From: Urechis unicinctus
Lineage: Eukaryota; Annelida; Polychaeta; Xenopneusta; Urechidae
NCBI GenBank assembly: GCA_034190875.2
Contig: CM067343.1
Coordinates: 60,517,145-60,581,144 of the forward strand
Direction of reading: 5' to 3'
Length of the DNA: 64,000 nt
The notes under the pieces are model-generated. The model had not been told where the DNA came from, did no database searches, and was given only the letters and a program-made list of their open reading frames with translations. The position numbers and the translations under genes were made by a program. Of the stretch, positions 23,420 through 37,048 are shown piece by piece. The stretch's first letter is position 1, and the number at the start of each line of letters is the position of its first letter.

Positions 23420-25594
23420 ACAATTGGAGCGTTTACTTGACCCGAATTTACCACTTTATATTTGAAACGTCAATTTATACGTTGTGAATCAAATTCATCT
23501 CATGTACGCGAAACAGTAAAGATGGTGCTTTTCGGTATATGTTATAGTGCTGAGGTAACATTGTCTGTTCATCGGATAAAAATATGCTTTATGATCATCA
23601 TATTAATTATTTAAAGGGAGAAAATACCTTAAGTTTGACCAAACATCACACATACAACATGATTTAATAACGTTTTAGGCTTCATAGCGAATGCTTTACG
23701 GTGAAGCTAGCACTAAAAGCTGTGGAAAACCTAAAGGATTGCGAGAGAATAATATATCTAGTAAACAGGCCGTGTCTCAATCCAGTTGCAAATACAATAG
23801 CTACCTAGATTACGTTGCTAAAACCAAAGCTGCAGTAAATGTACAGTTATGTGCGATTTGTAATAAACGAGAATCCTACTTTTTATTAGTTAGCAAACCA
23901 ACTTCAAATGAATGCGGTTAATTGACGAGTTGTGACTGCATTAACGAGCTTGTTAAGAATATGCATAATGAAACAACCCAAGGCTTTTGCGTCCCTGAAC
24001 ATACATAATGGACCACTCGTTAGAGGTATAAGTAGTAAGAGTGCTTTTTCCGTGGCGCTTAATGTATTATATCTGTCATCTATAATAAGAATCCACAAAT
24101 TGCACCATAACGAATTTTTATTCATCTAACTACCGGACGTACACTTTCCACACGGAGGTTAAGGGATGTACTGCTAATGCATATTGGTCGATAAATATTG
24201 AGAACCAGGTAGTGAACCAGATAGAAAAATCATATGGACAAATGTAGTGGAATATGACTAGCCCGTGCAGGAACCTACTGGTACGAGGTAGGCTGGGTAA
24301 TGAATTATCTTACAAAGGTGTAGAAGAGGGGTTTATCGTTTCTTTGCAAAGAACGAGGATTCATTGATGTTTTATGTAAAATGTCTTGCTACTGCACCGT
24401 CAGTGCGTTTGCGATAATTGGAACGAACACATTTTACACAATATTCGGAATTTTCCCCCCACATTCCATGAGTTTTTCTTTCGCTCTTACGCCAGTGTGT
24501 CATCCTCATATTTGCACGACCCTTAACCATATTTAGACATTTAGGTCAAGGCAAATGGCTGATCGGTTATTCGCGGTGTTGGGCATCACTGACGCAAAAT
24601 AAAAAAAACATACTAAAACATGTGTGAAGCGACAATCTAATGCCTAGTGTGTATAAATTCACTCGCCGGTTTTATTTCCAACGACAAACAACACATCTGT
24701 TGGTCTCTTGTTTTTTTTAATCGCTTATTGGGACATGAATACGTATACCATTTAGGCTTTGGTCAAGACTGCTCCGTAAACCCAATAGTTAGTTCTTCCT
24801 ACTGCCAATTGCTGCTATCAGGGGAACCTTTTACTATGATATGTACGTGAGTGCCCATTTTTACTGTCAGTCCTCAACTCCTTTATCCGTTCTCTCTACC
24901 TATCCGTCGCTCTCTCTCTCACTCACGTAAATTAACCCACACAGACGTGTTTTCCGACCTTAAACATTTATATATTGTTGTAATTCATGAGTGAATGAAC
25001 AACGGCACAAAAACGCCAACGAGAGGTGTAGAAAGATAAAAGATATAAAAATAGAAGCTTTTGCGGGCATCCTATAGGCTTGGCTGCCATGCAAAATGAT
25101 AAAAAGCACTACAAACGCTGGTGCCGTTAAACAAGCAGCATCAAACGCTCAAGCAGAAATATGCGTCTTGATTATAAAATGAGCCAGGCTTGCACAGCAA
25201 CTCGGTGACGCGGCCCAAGTAGACCAATGTTATTTATAGCAAGAGAAGCGCACAGTTGCAATTGCATATCGGCTTGTAAGTTGTGTTTGGCTTTGTCACG
25301 GAGGCGTTCATTGTATGGCACAACACTGCCACGTCATTTCACAGGCGCCATATGTCTCACACTGAACCTTTTGGGCGATATAGGATAAATGCGGGATAAC
25401 ACCTACTTACCAACGACTGCCACACGGTTTTACTTATTTGGAAATCATAGTCAGAAATGTAGTCAGAAATGTTCACTTACACGTTAGCTAATTGGTCATG
25501 ATAAAGCCACTTTCAGTTAGTGAGAGATGAGTTATGCCCGTGATCCCGAATTCGCACTTCAATAAGCAGGGTCAAAATATCTATAACGATGCGA

Positions 25595-25760
25595 TGAAGA
25601 GAGTAAGAAGGGGGCGGGGACAAGAGAGGGAGCGAAAGGAGGGGAGAGAGTGTGAGAGATGCACAGAGAGTGGGTGAGATAAGATAGAGAGAGAGGAAGA
25701 TAAAGAGGGAGAGAGAGTGAGAGAGAGGGAGGGAGAAAGGGATAGAGAGCGAGGGAGAGA
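25595..25760. repeat. GA-rich tract
   Basis: This is an imperfect purine run of GAGAGA words on the plus strand. Flanking words before it (GTGATCCCGAATTCGCAC, AACGATGCGA) recur in diverged form at 25,895-25,955, so a local duplication surrounds it. Confidence 0.9.
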
Positions 25761-26023
25761 TTGTCTAGTCGTGTGCCTATCGCATCAAAATATTATTTTT
25801 TTCCACATTACGGAAATATAACCCAAACATACCTATTCTGTCTATGAGCCAGCCGGAAAGGTGCCCATGAATAAGTTATGAATAGTTATACCCGTTATCA
25901 TGAAAATTGTCTCTCACTTTAATAAGCACGTTAAAAATAGTTATAACGATGCGACCATGAGACATCAGTTCAGATGACACAACTAACACGCGTCAGTTTT
26001 GATCATGCCCGAAAAAGCCGTCT

Positions 26024-26029
26024 TTATAG

Positions 26030-26060
<31 letters not shown>

Positions 26061-26176
26061 TAGATAGAGAGAGAGATATATAGATATATATATATATATA
26101 TAGATATAGATATATATAGAGAAATATATAAGGAGAATATATATATAGGGAGAGAGATAGAGACATATATATAGAA

Positions 26177-26207
<31 letters not shown>

Positions 26208-26362
26208 TAGATAGATATATATATATCTTTTATAGAGATCTATATATAGATATATCTCTCATATATATATATATATCTATGTATTATATATATCTCTCTA
26301 TATATCTCTATATATATATCTCTATCTCTCTCTATATATATATCTATATATATATATATATA

Positions 26363-26409
<47 letters not shown>

Positions 26410-26415
26410 ATGCAT
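26024..26415. repeat. Compound (TA)n/(GA)n/(TC)n microsatellite in IR-B left arm
   Basis: Blocks of TATATA alternate with GAGAGA and, further right, TCTCTA. The equivalent in the other arm is 59,344-59,876, with TC and TA in mirrored order. Confidence 0.95.
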
Positions 26416-26529
26416 ATATTGGTTTTCCAGTTATGGGAATTTACACAAAAACTACCTATTCCGTCTATGTATCGGCCGTCCATGTACTCATTAACAATTA
26501 ATCACCTTCACTTGACATCAGACCCGGCA

Positions 26530-27645
26530 TTCTTTCGATTTGAAGGCGCGCTCTGCTTATCAATTCTCGCAAAATGAAATTTCGCTATTTCATCACCGAT
26601 CATTTGCAAACCGTCGATGCTTCACCAGGACAAACTTTACCTTATAGATTTTAATCAGGAATGAGACATCTGACGAAGCAGATGAAGACGCCAGAGATGC
26701 CCCTTTTTACTTAATCACATGGTAATTTATAAGATACCGTCGTTTACCCAATGATACTCTCAAAAGGTGGAGCAGGTTTTTCAGTGATGATGGCCCTTTC
26801 ATTGTATGAATTGTATGTCTAAAGGAATATAATTAAAGAGCATAAATTCCAGATATTGCTCAGAAGCTTTATATTTGGGATGTGACTTCATATACCACTC
26901 TTTGTATGTCGAGACGAGTATTTGCACCCATTTTGCCGTTAATGGGCTGCGTGGTGTCGGCTTATTACGACAACAAAAGCAAAGGTAGAGATCAGGTACC
27001 GTAAAACTGCACTTATTTCGATGAATGGGTAACACATCGAAAGCCAGCGGAAATGTTGTTTGCCTAGCAGTAATGCGACTGCATGTTCAACGTTGTTTCT
27101 ATGCCAACATAATTGGCGGTAATGTTATCAGGATACAGCGTGCGTACAATAGAAAAAGGTATACAAATTAGGCCAATTGTCACAAAATTAGTTTTACAAC
27201 CATTCCCCGTCGTTCCATTGCGTTTTATCGACACATTATAGCTTTATTTTACTAATCTATTGACGCGTTTTCGAAGAATTATACGAACAATGACAGTGAT
27301 ATGGGGGCAATTGTATGAAACCAATTGGTCAAATGTGTCAATTTGTACCTGTGTACCACAGACAACCTATGGTTCCTTATAGCAGGAACTAGTATTAAGC
27401 TATGAGCCACTATCGACTTTATCATGAGCCATATATTTGAGCATTTCACTCTACACCCTCAGTGTGCTCATAAATAAGTACTGTTGGTCATACTTCAGGG
27501 CATAATTGTGTCATAAACTTTATTTTGAAATCAGGATATGCATCGCACGTTGGTTCAAGTTGGCCCAAATTGCCTCTATAAAAAGTCTACATAATGTTGA
27601 AAACACGCAGTAGATCGAGATAAAGCAATCACTGTCACCATAACT
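26530..27645. other. Spacer between IR-B left arm and IR-A right arm; no gene recognised
   Basis: I find no partner for this stretch inside the window. One 78-codon frame on the minus strand (26,799-27,035) has a CFCCRNK cluster and a Trp/Tyr/Lys-rich end but matches no family I know. No microsatellite is present. Confidence 0.5.
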
Positions 27646-27649
27646 GGTT

Positions 27650-30220
27650 CAATGGAAGGATGCATAACATAAGAGCAGAGAGAATCTCTTTTGAAGATTA
27701 ATATGATTTCGCTCATACCATAGCAATAGACTAAAACAGATTATAGTAAGCCAAAAGAAAGGTTTTATTCGTATATTTCATTTACAATTCATTCCTCCGT
27801 CGATAATCACGAACAAAGATTAAGGTTACGTTTGGGTATTTGTAATAACCACCGTTCAATTTCGCGACTCCTGTGATGTCTTTGATATTGATACAGACTG
27901 CCTCATATTTTAAGTGCAACATGTTAAGTCCTTTTAAATTGTCAGCAAAGTGTCGCCACGGTAAATAATTGGATCGCTGGTGTAGCACAGTTGCTGAATC
28001 TGATAAATACCGCATGCCCCACTGCTCGTAGAATACACATTCTTGTGCCATGTACATGGTCGATTATCACGATTATCACGATTATCACGATTATCACGAT
28101 TATCACGATTATCACGATTATCACGATTATCACGATTATCACGACAATATCGTTCAGCATACAGATATACATCTGATCTACTCCTTTGTAATAACGTACA
28201 CGATTGTGTCGACTGTTGTCAAACGTTGCCAACAGAAACAGTTCTATGTAGAGTTTAGATGCAATGACATCCTTATATGATTACATATGTTCCAAAATAT
28301 ATTGTCAACAACTACAATTTGCTGGTGACTGTGAAGACCAAATCATATTATAGTCGCATTAGAAGCAAATGATACCTTAACCTTTTCATAGAATAGCATT
28401 CGTTCGTATGTAAATTATGAAAGGATATTCGTTTAAACGTCAGACCTATAACGCTCTTGCTCCAGAAAGATTAGCAATAATTGCAATAGTCGATAATATA
28501 TAATGTCATTGATGAATCACGCTTTTCAGGTGAAATACATTCCTACTTGTTTTGAATAGGGGCTTCGCGTAAAATTGTTCAGTGCAATGAATATGATTGA
28601 AAATGACCGTTCAATTAATACAAACGACCATGTTATATGCGCTAACCAATCACATCCCTTGTTCATAGTTTCTCGCTATTATGGCGGTAAACGCACTAAA
28701 TAAGTGAAAAACAGTTATTGGTATCCAAAAGCTTATTTGACTACCTCTAGCTGCAATTAGTTCAGCAAGAACTGAATTTGAAAAGTCGAATTTGAAGAAC
28801 AGAGGTGTTGTTGCCGTTAATATGAAAATGTTGCTAGCGGCAGATATATGCAAGGACTTTCTATATTCATATCACTTGACTGCAAGCATTATTGCAAATC
28901 CTTACCGGGTCACCTTAGCACAGCAAATCCACAGTAATATATAAATATAACTGAAGGACATCCCTAAATGACTCGTCGTGGTGTGGTTTCGTTGGCTTTA
29001 GGTTATCGGGTACTTAGGTAGCATAGATAACGAGTATTCCCAAGAGAGCCAACAGTACAGCCACAAGGTTCATCATTGTCAGACTGGAACTAACGAAAGT
29101 TGGATGGTCGATTTAGATATTGAACTCCAATGACAGTTAAATCTAGTAATCATCGATGCGATCTACGTTAAATTGATGGCTGATATTCGGTAGGGGTGTG
29201 TTTGCTAGTATTGTAGTCTCAGGCCAAGTAGACACGTCATATGGGTGAATAAGCCATTTCTCAGAAAGCGTATCGGTAATTATACTTCACATTGACATAA
29301 AACACCAGACGTTTAGCTAATGTTTGTACGAATACCATTCGGAGTATCGAGCAAGGATCGTATTAAATGTATGCTGCCTGTTACCACTTTCACGTTCATT
29401 ACATTCACGCTGCAGGCAAACAGTAAGGGGAAATACTATGTATGTATATGATTATGATCCCGAAAAGAGCTCAAAATTGATTAAACATTAATGCCTTTAG
29501 TCTTTTACTCTTCCTTCAATATTGATAATAGCTATGATATGGAATAACACCGAAAAATGAGATAAATAACATATTAATTTGTTGTATATCAAGGTATTTA
29601 GGCTTGGTTGTTATGGTTTAAATGGATCATCAAGAGCACTGATTAACTGCGGTGTTTTGTAAACAGCACAATCCTCAATTTCAACCCTCTAATGCAACAA
29701 AACTGAGGAAGGATGTTGCTGTATTGCTTAAGTTTATATTAATTTCATGTTCGGTGATAATTAAGGTCAATGAGATATTATCCCCTGAGATAGAGAATGC
29801 GCACAGCCGATTTTCATCGACATTTGGGGTTGAATTATCGACCCACATTCATTCTCTCCTGTATAACCTTCCATCGTAGCTGCACGCCCACAATAGTGCA
29901 TCGCAACTTTAATTATTTATTGCCTCATTAGTAATTTGTTAACATGGATATGGCAATTAAACTGCATTGATGCACCAAAGACAAATACCCTAATCGAATG
30001 TCTAGCCTAACGCTTTATGTGTCTTAGAGTCCCCGATGCGTACATGCAGCCTGGGGGATATTAGATTTGAGCAGAGCTTCTTTGCCAATAAGCCTAAAAG
30101 GCCTCTAGCACAATAAGCAATCATATCACCAAAATGTCTCATGTGTGTTATAAAAACCTGTTTTTACGCTTAAAATATACATCTCCAGACTTATGCATGA
30201 AACGATTAAATGATTATACC
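27650..30220. repeat. IR-A right arm, blocks b'' and e'
   Basis: It is the inverted partner of 15,890-18,170. The innermost paired bases are about 18,170 and 27,650, so the IR-A spacer is about 9.5 kb. The only clear local novelty is the 9-bp array at 28,062-28,142. The frame 27,782-28,057 (minus, 91 codons) is interrupted in the partner arm. Confidence 0.85.
28062..28142. repeat. Nine perfect copies of a 9-bp unit, GATTATCAC
   Basis: The array is exactly 81 bases with no mismatch. The inverted paralogue near 17,520-17,540 has one unit in the same flanking context (TGGTCGATTATCAC when read on the minus strand), followed there by unrelated sequence. The array grew in this arm only. Read on the plus strand it would encode repeated Asp-Tyr-His, but that frame is not otherwise supported. 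Confidence 0.97.
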
Positions 30221-31126
30221 TCATATTGTTCTTATTTATGTGATAGCATTGACTAACCCTAACCCTGGCAATATCGTGAATGGCATTAGTGAAACTGATC
30301 TATAACTGAATTCACAGGACATCAAAAGGTTAACAAAGTTTAGCTTACATATTCACGTCATAGTTACTGTAACGATAATGCTGCGTCAATATACCACAGT
30401 CTCCAGTCATTGTCCGAATAATAGATTCACCAGGAGACGAGAATCCTTCCTTGAAGTGTCCATTTGGTGCTTTCATTTTTATACCAATATGAGCTTCTAT
30501 ACAACCAACCGAAATGGTAAAGTATTAGTGAGTGACATGTTTTTATCAAAGCATTCATGTTAGTGATAGTTATCTATCACTTTAACTAACGCTGCAATTG
30601 ACGTCTAGAATAGGGAACGAGAATGTCAGAATTTGTCCGAGCTAAGACGATTGTTCGATTACTTCCTTTAATTGTCACATTTAGACCATGCATGATTACT
30701 GGACAAATAAACAACAGGACTTAGGTAAATTCTAAAATACAAATTGTTTCAATAAGTGCTTTATGGCTCCATTTCACAATGAGACATATACACTGGTGTT
30801 ATACGCCGGCAAACAATACAGTACAGATTGGTTCAAAACGTAGATGCACAATCCTGAAGATAAAAAAGTCAGGAGTACAAACTGTGGATTTATAGGCGGA
30901 AACTAGCTTAGCAAGTTGGCTCAAGGTTTTGTTGAAATATACTGCTGTGTACAATGTCTAACGACCTCCAGTGCTTTGGGGATAATAAAGCCGGAAGAAG
31001 TCATAACCAATGAAGTTATACCATCCCTTTAACTCAGCCGTGCACGATCATCACAAGCAGAGAACGTTTGTTATTTAGCCAAACTATACAACTATACACT
31101 TGCATTCTCATTCGTTACTTTGTGAA
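30220..31126. other. No gene or repeat partner seen
   Basis: I find no match to the left arm and no recognisable protein. Two telomere-like words (TAACCCTAACCC) near 30,253 are too few to mean anything. Confidence 0.4.
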
Positions 31127-31672
31127 AACGTGCATATATATATAAACATATATGTACATATATACACATATATATGCAATATTTCAATATGCATATATAT
31201 TTTTACATATATATGCATATAAAGATCTATACATTCATATATATGCATATAAATGCATTATATAAATATGTATACATATAAATATATATATATACATATA
31301 TTCATAAATATATATATATAACTTCACATATATAAATATACATATATATATTCATATATATATATGTTTATATAAACATATATTAATATATATATTTATA
31401 CATACATATATAAATATATTTATATATTTTCATTTATTTTTAAAACATACATATAAATATATTTATTATATATACGTATATATATATGTATATATATGTA
31501 TATATATATATCTTTTACATATATGTAAAATTATACATTTGAACATATATATGCATGTATAAATATATACATGCATATATATATATATATTATTTATACA
31601 TATCTATATTTATATATATATATTTATACATATATATATTTATATATATATATATGTATGCATATACATATA
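31126..31672. repeat. TA-rich satellite with ATGCATATAT variants
   Basis: This low-complexity tract differs from the others in frequent CATATA, ATGCAT and AAATATA words and few long pure runs. It looks older than the pure (TA)n tracts at 37,585-37,862. Confidence 0.93.
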
Positions 31673-31689
31673 GAATGCGTGTCAAATAG

Positions 31690-32285
31690 AATAATGATAT
31701 TTTAATTAACCTAATGGGACACAACGTGGTCCTATTTATATGCTGTTGTCACGAATTCAATGTTTAACGGAATTATTTACGTTTGTAGTTATCTACATGG
31801 TGCGTGAATAGGGATAATTTAGCTATATAATCAAACCATACGCACGTTTCCTTAACGGCCGATATTCACACTTTGTAACAATTATAAATAATTGAAACGC
31901 ATGAAGAGACATGATGATGAATCTTAAAATTGTCATATGTGGACGTTTATCATTGCTTCAGCCTCTCTAACGTCATTGTCTGAAATTATCTATTTACGAT
32001 AGGTCCTTGATATATTGCATGTGGTTGTTTCTAAGGCACATGGACAACCTAATGCATTGCTTACATTGATGAAGTTGTCGGCTTATTAAGATGTAAGCGA
32101 CATTCCGCTGCCAGAGGACGAATAGTTTTGTTTTGTACATTGTACTCAGTTAGCTTGAAAAAAATGCTTATTAGAGTACGTGACAGACCCTCAAATATTG
32201 TACAACCGGATTGCTGATGATGTAGTTGTAGCCCTTTCAGTTGTATTTGTTTCAAGATAAATGGGTAGCCCATTCAGTGATATAC
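31690..32285. other. No gene or partner recognised
   Basis: No recognisable family is seen on either strand. One 70-codon minus frame (32,061-32,273) lacks any signature. Confidence 0.35.
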
Positions 32286-32289
32286 ATGG

Positions 32290-33610
32290 CTAAGTAGAAT
32301 ATTTTGGCAAGCATTTTCCGATGAAATGCTCTCCCTCACATGGCATATTGTGTAATTGTGTAACTCAGAGAGTATATCATAGCACGTAGTTATAGTGCAT
32401 ACCCATCCGAACTATCATTTTATCATTGGCAATCGCATGGTTAACCACGATAATGATAAAATACGATGTGCTATGAAACGCAGCCCATATTATTTGAGCA
32501 ATTGTCCACTAAACTACACGTGCAATAGGTTGTTACTAGATCAAGGTATTTTTTACCAAACATAGCAATCACTGAGGAAATTTGTCAATGATTAACAAAC
32601 ACCACTCGTTAAGAATCAACAGCAATCAGTTTTGAATTACTCTTTTAGGGTGCAGTTATTTTGTCTTCATTTCCGTCCATAGCTGCATATGTTTACTTGT
32701 TTCAGTTATCTCATTTCAATATGTTTGAGAAAATTAGCGTGTCTGTATTTGTAGGAATGTTTCGTGCCATCAACGTCATATATCTTTCCCTTTTGGGGCT
32801 AAGGTTGCCAGCCGTAGATGCATCACAGAGAACCTAATACAACAGACGCTCTCGCAAAGGGCACTCAATGTCATAGTTAACAAGAAAAAACGATGGGTTA
32901 TATAGGTGGTTGGCTTTCGGCACATATGTTCTGATAGACATGAGGTGGTAAGAGCACAGTGCATGGTACCATGCGTGCACTATCCTTTTAATAAGATAAC
33001 GAAGGGAATGTTTTGGCAAACATTTTCCATTGAAATGCTCCCACTCACATGACATATTGTGTTATCGTGTAATTTAGAGAATACATCGCAGCACGTAGTT
33101 TTTGTGCAAAACCATCCTAGCTTACGTTTTACCATTGGCTATCGCATCGTTAACTACGATAATGATAAAATACGATGTGCTATGAAACGGGGTCCTTATC
33201 ATTTGAGAAATTGTCCACTAAACTACACGTGCAATAGGTGTTACTTGATCGAGGTTGTTTTTTTTTACCAAGCAAAGGAATCAACTATGAATTTCTTAAT
33301 GATTAACAAAAACAATCAACTGTTTTCGGGCTTGAATTACTCATTTAATTCCGTCTATAGCTGCATATGTTAGTTAACTTGCTTCAGTTATCTCATTTCT
33401 ATATCTTTGAGAAAATTGGGGTGACTTTATTTGTATGACTGTTTCAAGCCATCAGCGTCATATAATTTGCACTCTTTGGGCTTAGGTTGCCAGCCGTAGA
33501 TGCATCACAGAGAAACTAATAAAGGGGACTTTCTGGCAAAGGGCACAAATTGTCTATAACACATGCGGTGGTCAGAGCATAGTACATAGTTCCATGCGTT
33601 CAATATCCGT
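32290..33610. repeat. Tandem direct duplication, period about 711, of block a
   Basis: Unit 1 is about 32,290-33,000 and unit 2 about 33,005-33,610. Shared runs include CACGATAATGATAAAATACG in unit 1 (unit 2 differs by one base) and CTAAACTACACGTGCAATAGG-like sequence in both. The ends of both units match block a of the left arm inverted (11,000-11,230). Unit 2 has lost about 100 bases near its end. Short open frames in the two units do not agree over their length. Confidence 0.85.
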
Positions 33611-34370
33611 TTGATATGATAGCGAAAGAATCTTCAGGGGCAATCTAATGGAGGATGGGGGCGGTAATTTACTGACATGCCCAGTAAATTTGCACATTGA
33701 ATACGGCTTTTTACGGATTTCACTTAAGGGAAGTGCAGGTTAGAGCGGCTTTTGTTAATCTTCCCTGGATTGTATTGAAGCAATCAACTAGGCTCGCCAC
33801 CTACAATATCGCACAGACAGATTGGAATATTCATAATCCAAGTTTGCTGAAAATGAACCGATACAGTTGATGCATATGTTCAATAGTTATAATGTGGTGG
33901 TAATTTAACCTTAGTTAAACTCAAATCGGGAGTCAGCTATTTTTCTAGTCAAATGTGAAAAACTCGTAATCACATTTTGTGGAGGGTCACAACATAAAAC
34001 ACAATAGCATTCCACATTAAGCTAATGTTACAACGACAATAAAATCAAATTGATTGGCTGATTGCGTTTGCAATGAGCGAAAATATCGTTGATAGTGTTG
34101 GTATATATCCGATATCATTTTTTTAAAATGGGCCAGTTGCTTGGGGAATAGAAGCTCAGTCAAGCGAGCAAAAGACGAGTTCATCTTTGCAGAATGCATC
34201 ATAAATTGCAGAGACGTCATGCTAATGTTTACGGATAAAAGAAGGCAACCCCGATTGCTGCATTGGAGTGTCACACCGCCAATAGAAAATGATTATATTA
34301 TAACTGATATGGTGTATATAATCTGGCAGATGCATTCTTAGCGGACGTCCTAGATTTCAAATGATCATAA
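33610..34370. repeat. IR-A right arm, further part of block a
   Basis: 33,890-34,365 is the inverted partner of 10,340-10,700. The stretch 33,560-33,860 also has a diverged direct match at 51,590-51,900 (shared words around TGATATGATAGCGA and GAATACGG). Confidence 0.7.
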
Positions 34371-34374
34371 AATC

Positions 34375-35310
34375 AGGTTTTTGGAAACAAATTATTTCAA
34401 TATGGATTTGCATTTCTGGCCCCATCATCATTCATAATCTCTCAAATCTATATGACAGAGAGCTAAATGAAGATTTTAATCGCATGTGGTCAAATATATA
34501 GAGCGGCAATCATAACAGTATTCGTTATATGTGAAATAACATGATGCTGCTCCTGTGTTAAACGTGGCAATCATTCAAGAGCTGAATATCAACCAACCAA
34601 GTTATTCGGTGTGTTCTATGCTAATTAAGGGTTGAAATATTGCGTGGATAAGGAATTGGCAACCCACATAAATGGTTATGATCCTTGAAATATCGACCAA
34701 TTTGTCTTTTTGTAGCTTTTAATGAGAAAATGTTTTTCCCCATCACGACGTTAATGTGGATAGACAACTTGTACTTCTGACACTTAATTGATATAAAATT
34801 GGCCGCACGATCGCTTGGTTAACATTTGTCAAGCACAACTGCTTCTTAGTTTTGTCGAGATGCTGTGCGGTATTATCTAATGAAACATCGAACGCGACCT
34901 TTGACCACGAACTAGTATAACTACTTCGAGGGGCCTGTGAGTTTCGCCCTCTGACAAATGATGCTAGTATATGGAATAAAGTTACTACCTATTACCGACA
35001 TTTCCGTTTGTTTAATTCTGAAATATGTGGCTAATGATGGTAACACACCCAGGGCCGTTGTTAGACCCATTCACAAGACCAGTCTAAAGCACTGGTAAAA
35101 TGTCATGAAGCAAAGGACAAGGGCATACAGGATTACTGTTTTGTTGGCCCAATCACATATTTCAAAACCTTACGCTTCCGGAAGTGCCTCGTATCACTTC
35201 GAGCGATGCTTCCCATGGTATGCATCCAACGCTATGGAAAATACGTTTCTGCTAATGTTTAATTAGCCACTTTAAATTTCCAGGTAATGCGTTGGGTAGG
35301 AGGTCTAGCT
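34375..35310. repeat. Block d, copy 2 (inverted copy of 14,870-15,745)
   Basis: See copy 1. Here the block directly abuts block a, with the break at about 34,365. In the left arm the same break in block a is occupied by the microsatellite 9,955-10,335. Confidence 0.85.
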
Positions 35311-37045
35311 TTAAAATACCTTTTATGTGACATAACTCTTAATGGGAAGACGTTGTGTCGATGCAGCGGAATGGAAACCGCATGTTGCCAATCACGAAAC
35401 GGTATCTCATGATAGTATGTAAATTGTCTTTGGCACCACGGCATGATCTGTAAATGCTGTATATCTGCTTGTCTACAGCCAAGCAATATGGTTTGTCATG
35501 CTTGACTCTCACAACATGACATGGTCGGAAAATGCACAGAGAATGTGTTTATAAAAACACTCACTATCACCGGTCGGTATGATAATCATCGGGCAATGCG
35601 GCGCAACTGTCAGCCGTACACGCAATACATCACATGTATGCCTTAATATCTTAAGCTATATCACCGTAAGCGTAGTTCAATTCATAGCCTAGCACTAATA
35701 CCACCGCGCATCAACTGTCATAGTATAACTATCAGAAGTATTTACCGACCGGCTTCAGTATGAATTCACAGTTGGTAAATATAATTGATTCTGTAGCCAC
35801 ACTTAGATAAACCAAACTAAATATTATAATAGTGGGGCAGTTTAGGAATTTGCCTTTTATACATGCGTAGAATTGATTGTTGTGATATACGTTTCCGGGT
35901 TGTAATGATTGCATGATCCGTCTGGTTAAACTTCAATACAAGTAAGGATTTAGGAACCAGCATACAATAAGCTCAAATGAAAAACAAAATGAATTACAGT
36001 GAGAAAAACTGCACATTTGAAGCAGTCAAAGGTAGTAAAGTGGCTTCGTAAACGGAAGGCTCTTAATGTGGGATCCTGGTTGTCATGTTCTGTAATGTTC
36101 TGTAATGGCATTAATCGCCGTTCATATACCAGCATTCGATGTCGTTATCTGGTAAGCAGAATTGTCACAACTACAACTATTTTGACTTAGTACATTTATA
36201 TATGTATGTAGCTAATGTCCCTTTATCTCATCTATTGGCCTTAACTCGAATAGGAAAGTATTTATAGCGCTCAGTAAGGCAGAAGAATGATATTAGTCAG
36301 ACTGCGAAAACCTGTACAACATGTGCAAGAAAGTGTCTGCATTGACTAGTCATGTATTCTGATAACTAGTGTCAGGTAGTGTATATAGTCTACACGCATC
36401 TCAGAAACAGGACATTTTGAGATGTTCAGAATATGCACTCGGCGTCATCTATCAACATTTATGCTTCAATGTCATGGATCCAAATCATTGAACAGTAAGC
36501 AAAGTGATAGAAATAATTACACATTATATTAATTATATTTAATTTTCAGTATTTGCGTTCAAATATACGGCAAGCACACGTTGAGGGCATGCTAATATGT
36601 GTAGGTGTGATAAAACATTTAATCGTGTTGATTGATGTATGAATGAATGTGGCTCGGTTCTGCTAAGTTTCCTGGAGCGAGTTCTCAAGAGAGTACATGA
36701 ATAGATAAAAAATCCTAGAAATTGTTTCAGAATATGTTTCATAATTGTTTGTTTTCAGTTATGCTGAAGGGTTCACGGAGAATGCCACTTTTTGTAACAA
36801 GAAAACAAATCAATTGTTTGATTGTTGTGCCAGTCTGTTGGGAAATAATTCTCATATTAGAATGTAAAAAATAACCAGCAAGCCCCGAGTTTCCCAAACA
36901 ATTATTATCTTCTTTCACCAATGAGAAGAGTGACATTTCACTTTAGGTAGTTGCTCGGGGAAACAATGATGGCTATTGCTGTGGGGTTGAGATGCTGTAG
37001 AAGGTTTATGTGCAGCGCGCATAACATTTATTTTTAAATATTATC
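35310..37045. other. Right-arm sequence without a left-arm partner
   Basis: Together with block d this makes 2.7 kb that the left arm lacks. No protein family, terminal repeat or microsatellite is recognised. A 17-base direct repeat of TGTAATGTTC words sits near 36,090. Confidence 0.4.
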
Positions 37046-37048
37046 GGT

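Larger units (their letters stand above)
21598..26530. repeat. IR-B left arm (partner 59,150-64,000, inverted)
   Basis: Long collinear inverted matches at a constant coordinate sum near 85,600 include 21,600-21,640 with 63,950-64,000, 21,680-21,760 with 63,850-63,930, 22,150-22,290 with 63,310-63,420, 22,550-22,700 with 62,960-63,100, 24,640-24,720 with 60,850-60,930, 25,200-25,400 with 60,180-60,360, and 26,430-26,520 with 59,190-59,290. Gaps are small. The right partner continues past the window edge. A 29-bp direct repeat sits at 23,362-23,419. Short frames kept in both arms (for example 22,547-22,735 with 62,795-63,178) differ mostly at amino-acid-changing sites. Confidence 0.92.

Noticed and set aside
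24647..24850. 67-codon plus frame matched by 60,780-61,034 minus
   Set aside because: In the best-aligned 20 codons every nucleotide difference seen changes the amino acid, so there is no sign of selection on the protein.
28062..28142. CRISPR-like array
   Set aside because: The units are 9 bp with no spacers, in a eukaryotic context; it is a minisatellite.
28043..28280. Frames encoding Asp-Tyr-His or Leu-Ser-Arg repeats
   Set aside because: They are products of the 9-bp GATTATCAC array, which is open in several frames.
30250..30268. Telomere-like CTAACCCTAACCC words
   Set aside because: Only two units are present, with no extension on either side, so chance explains them.
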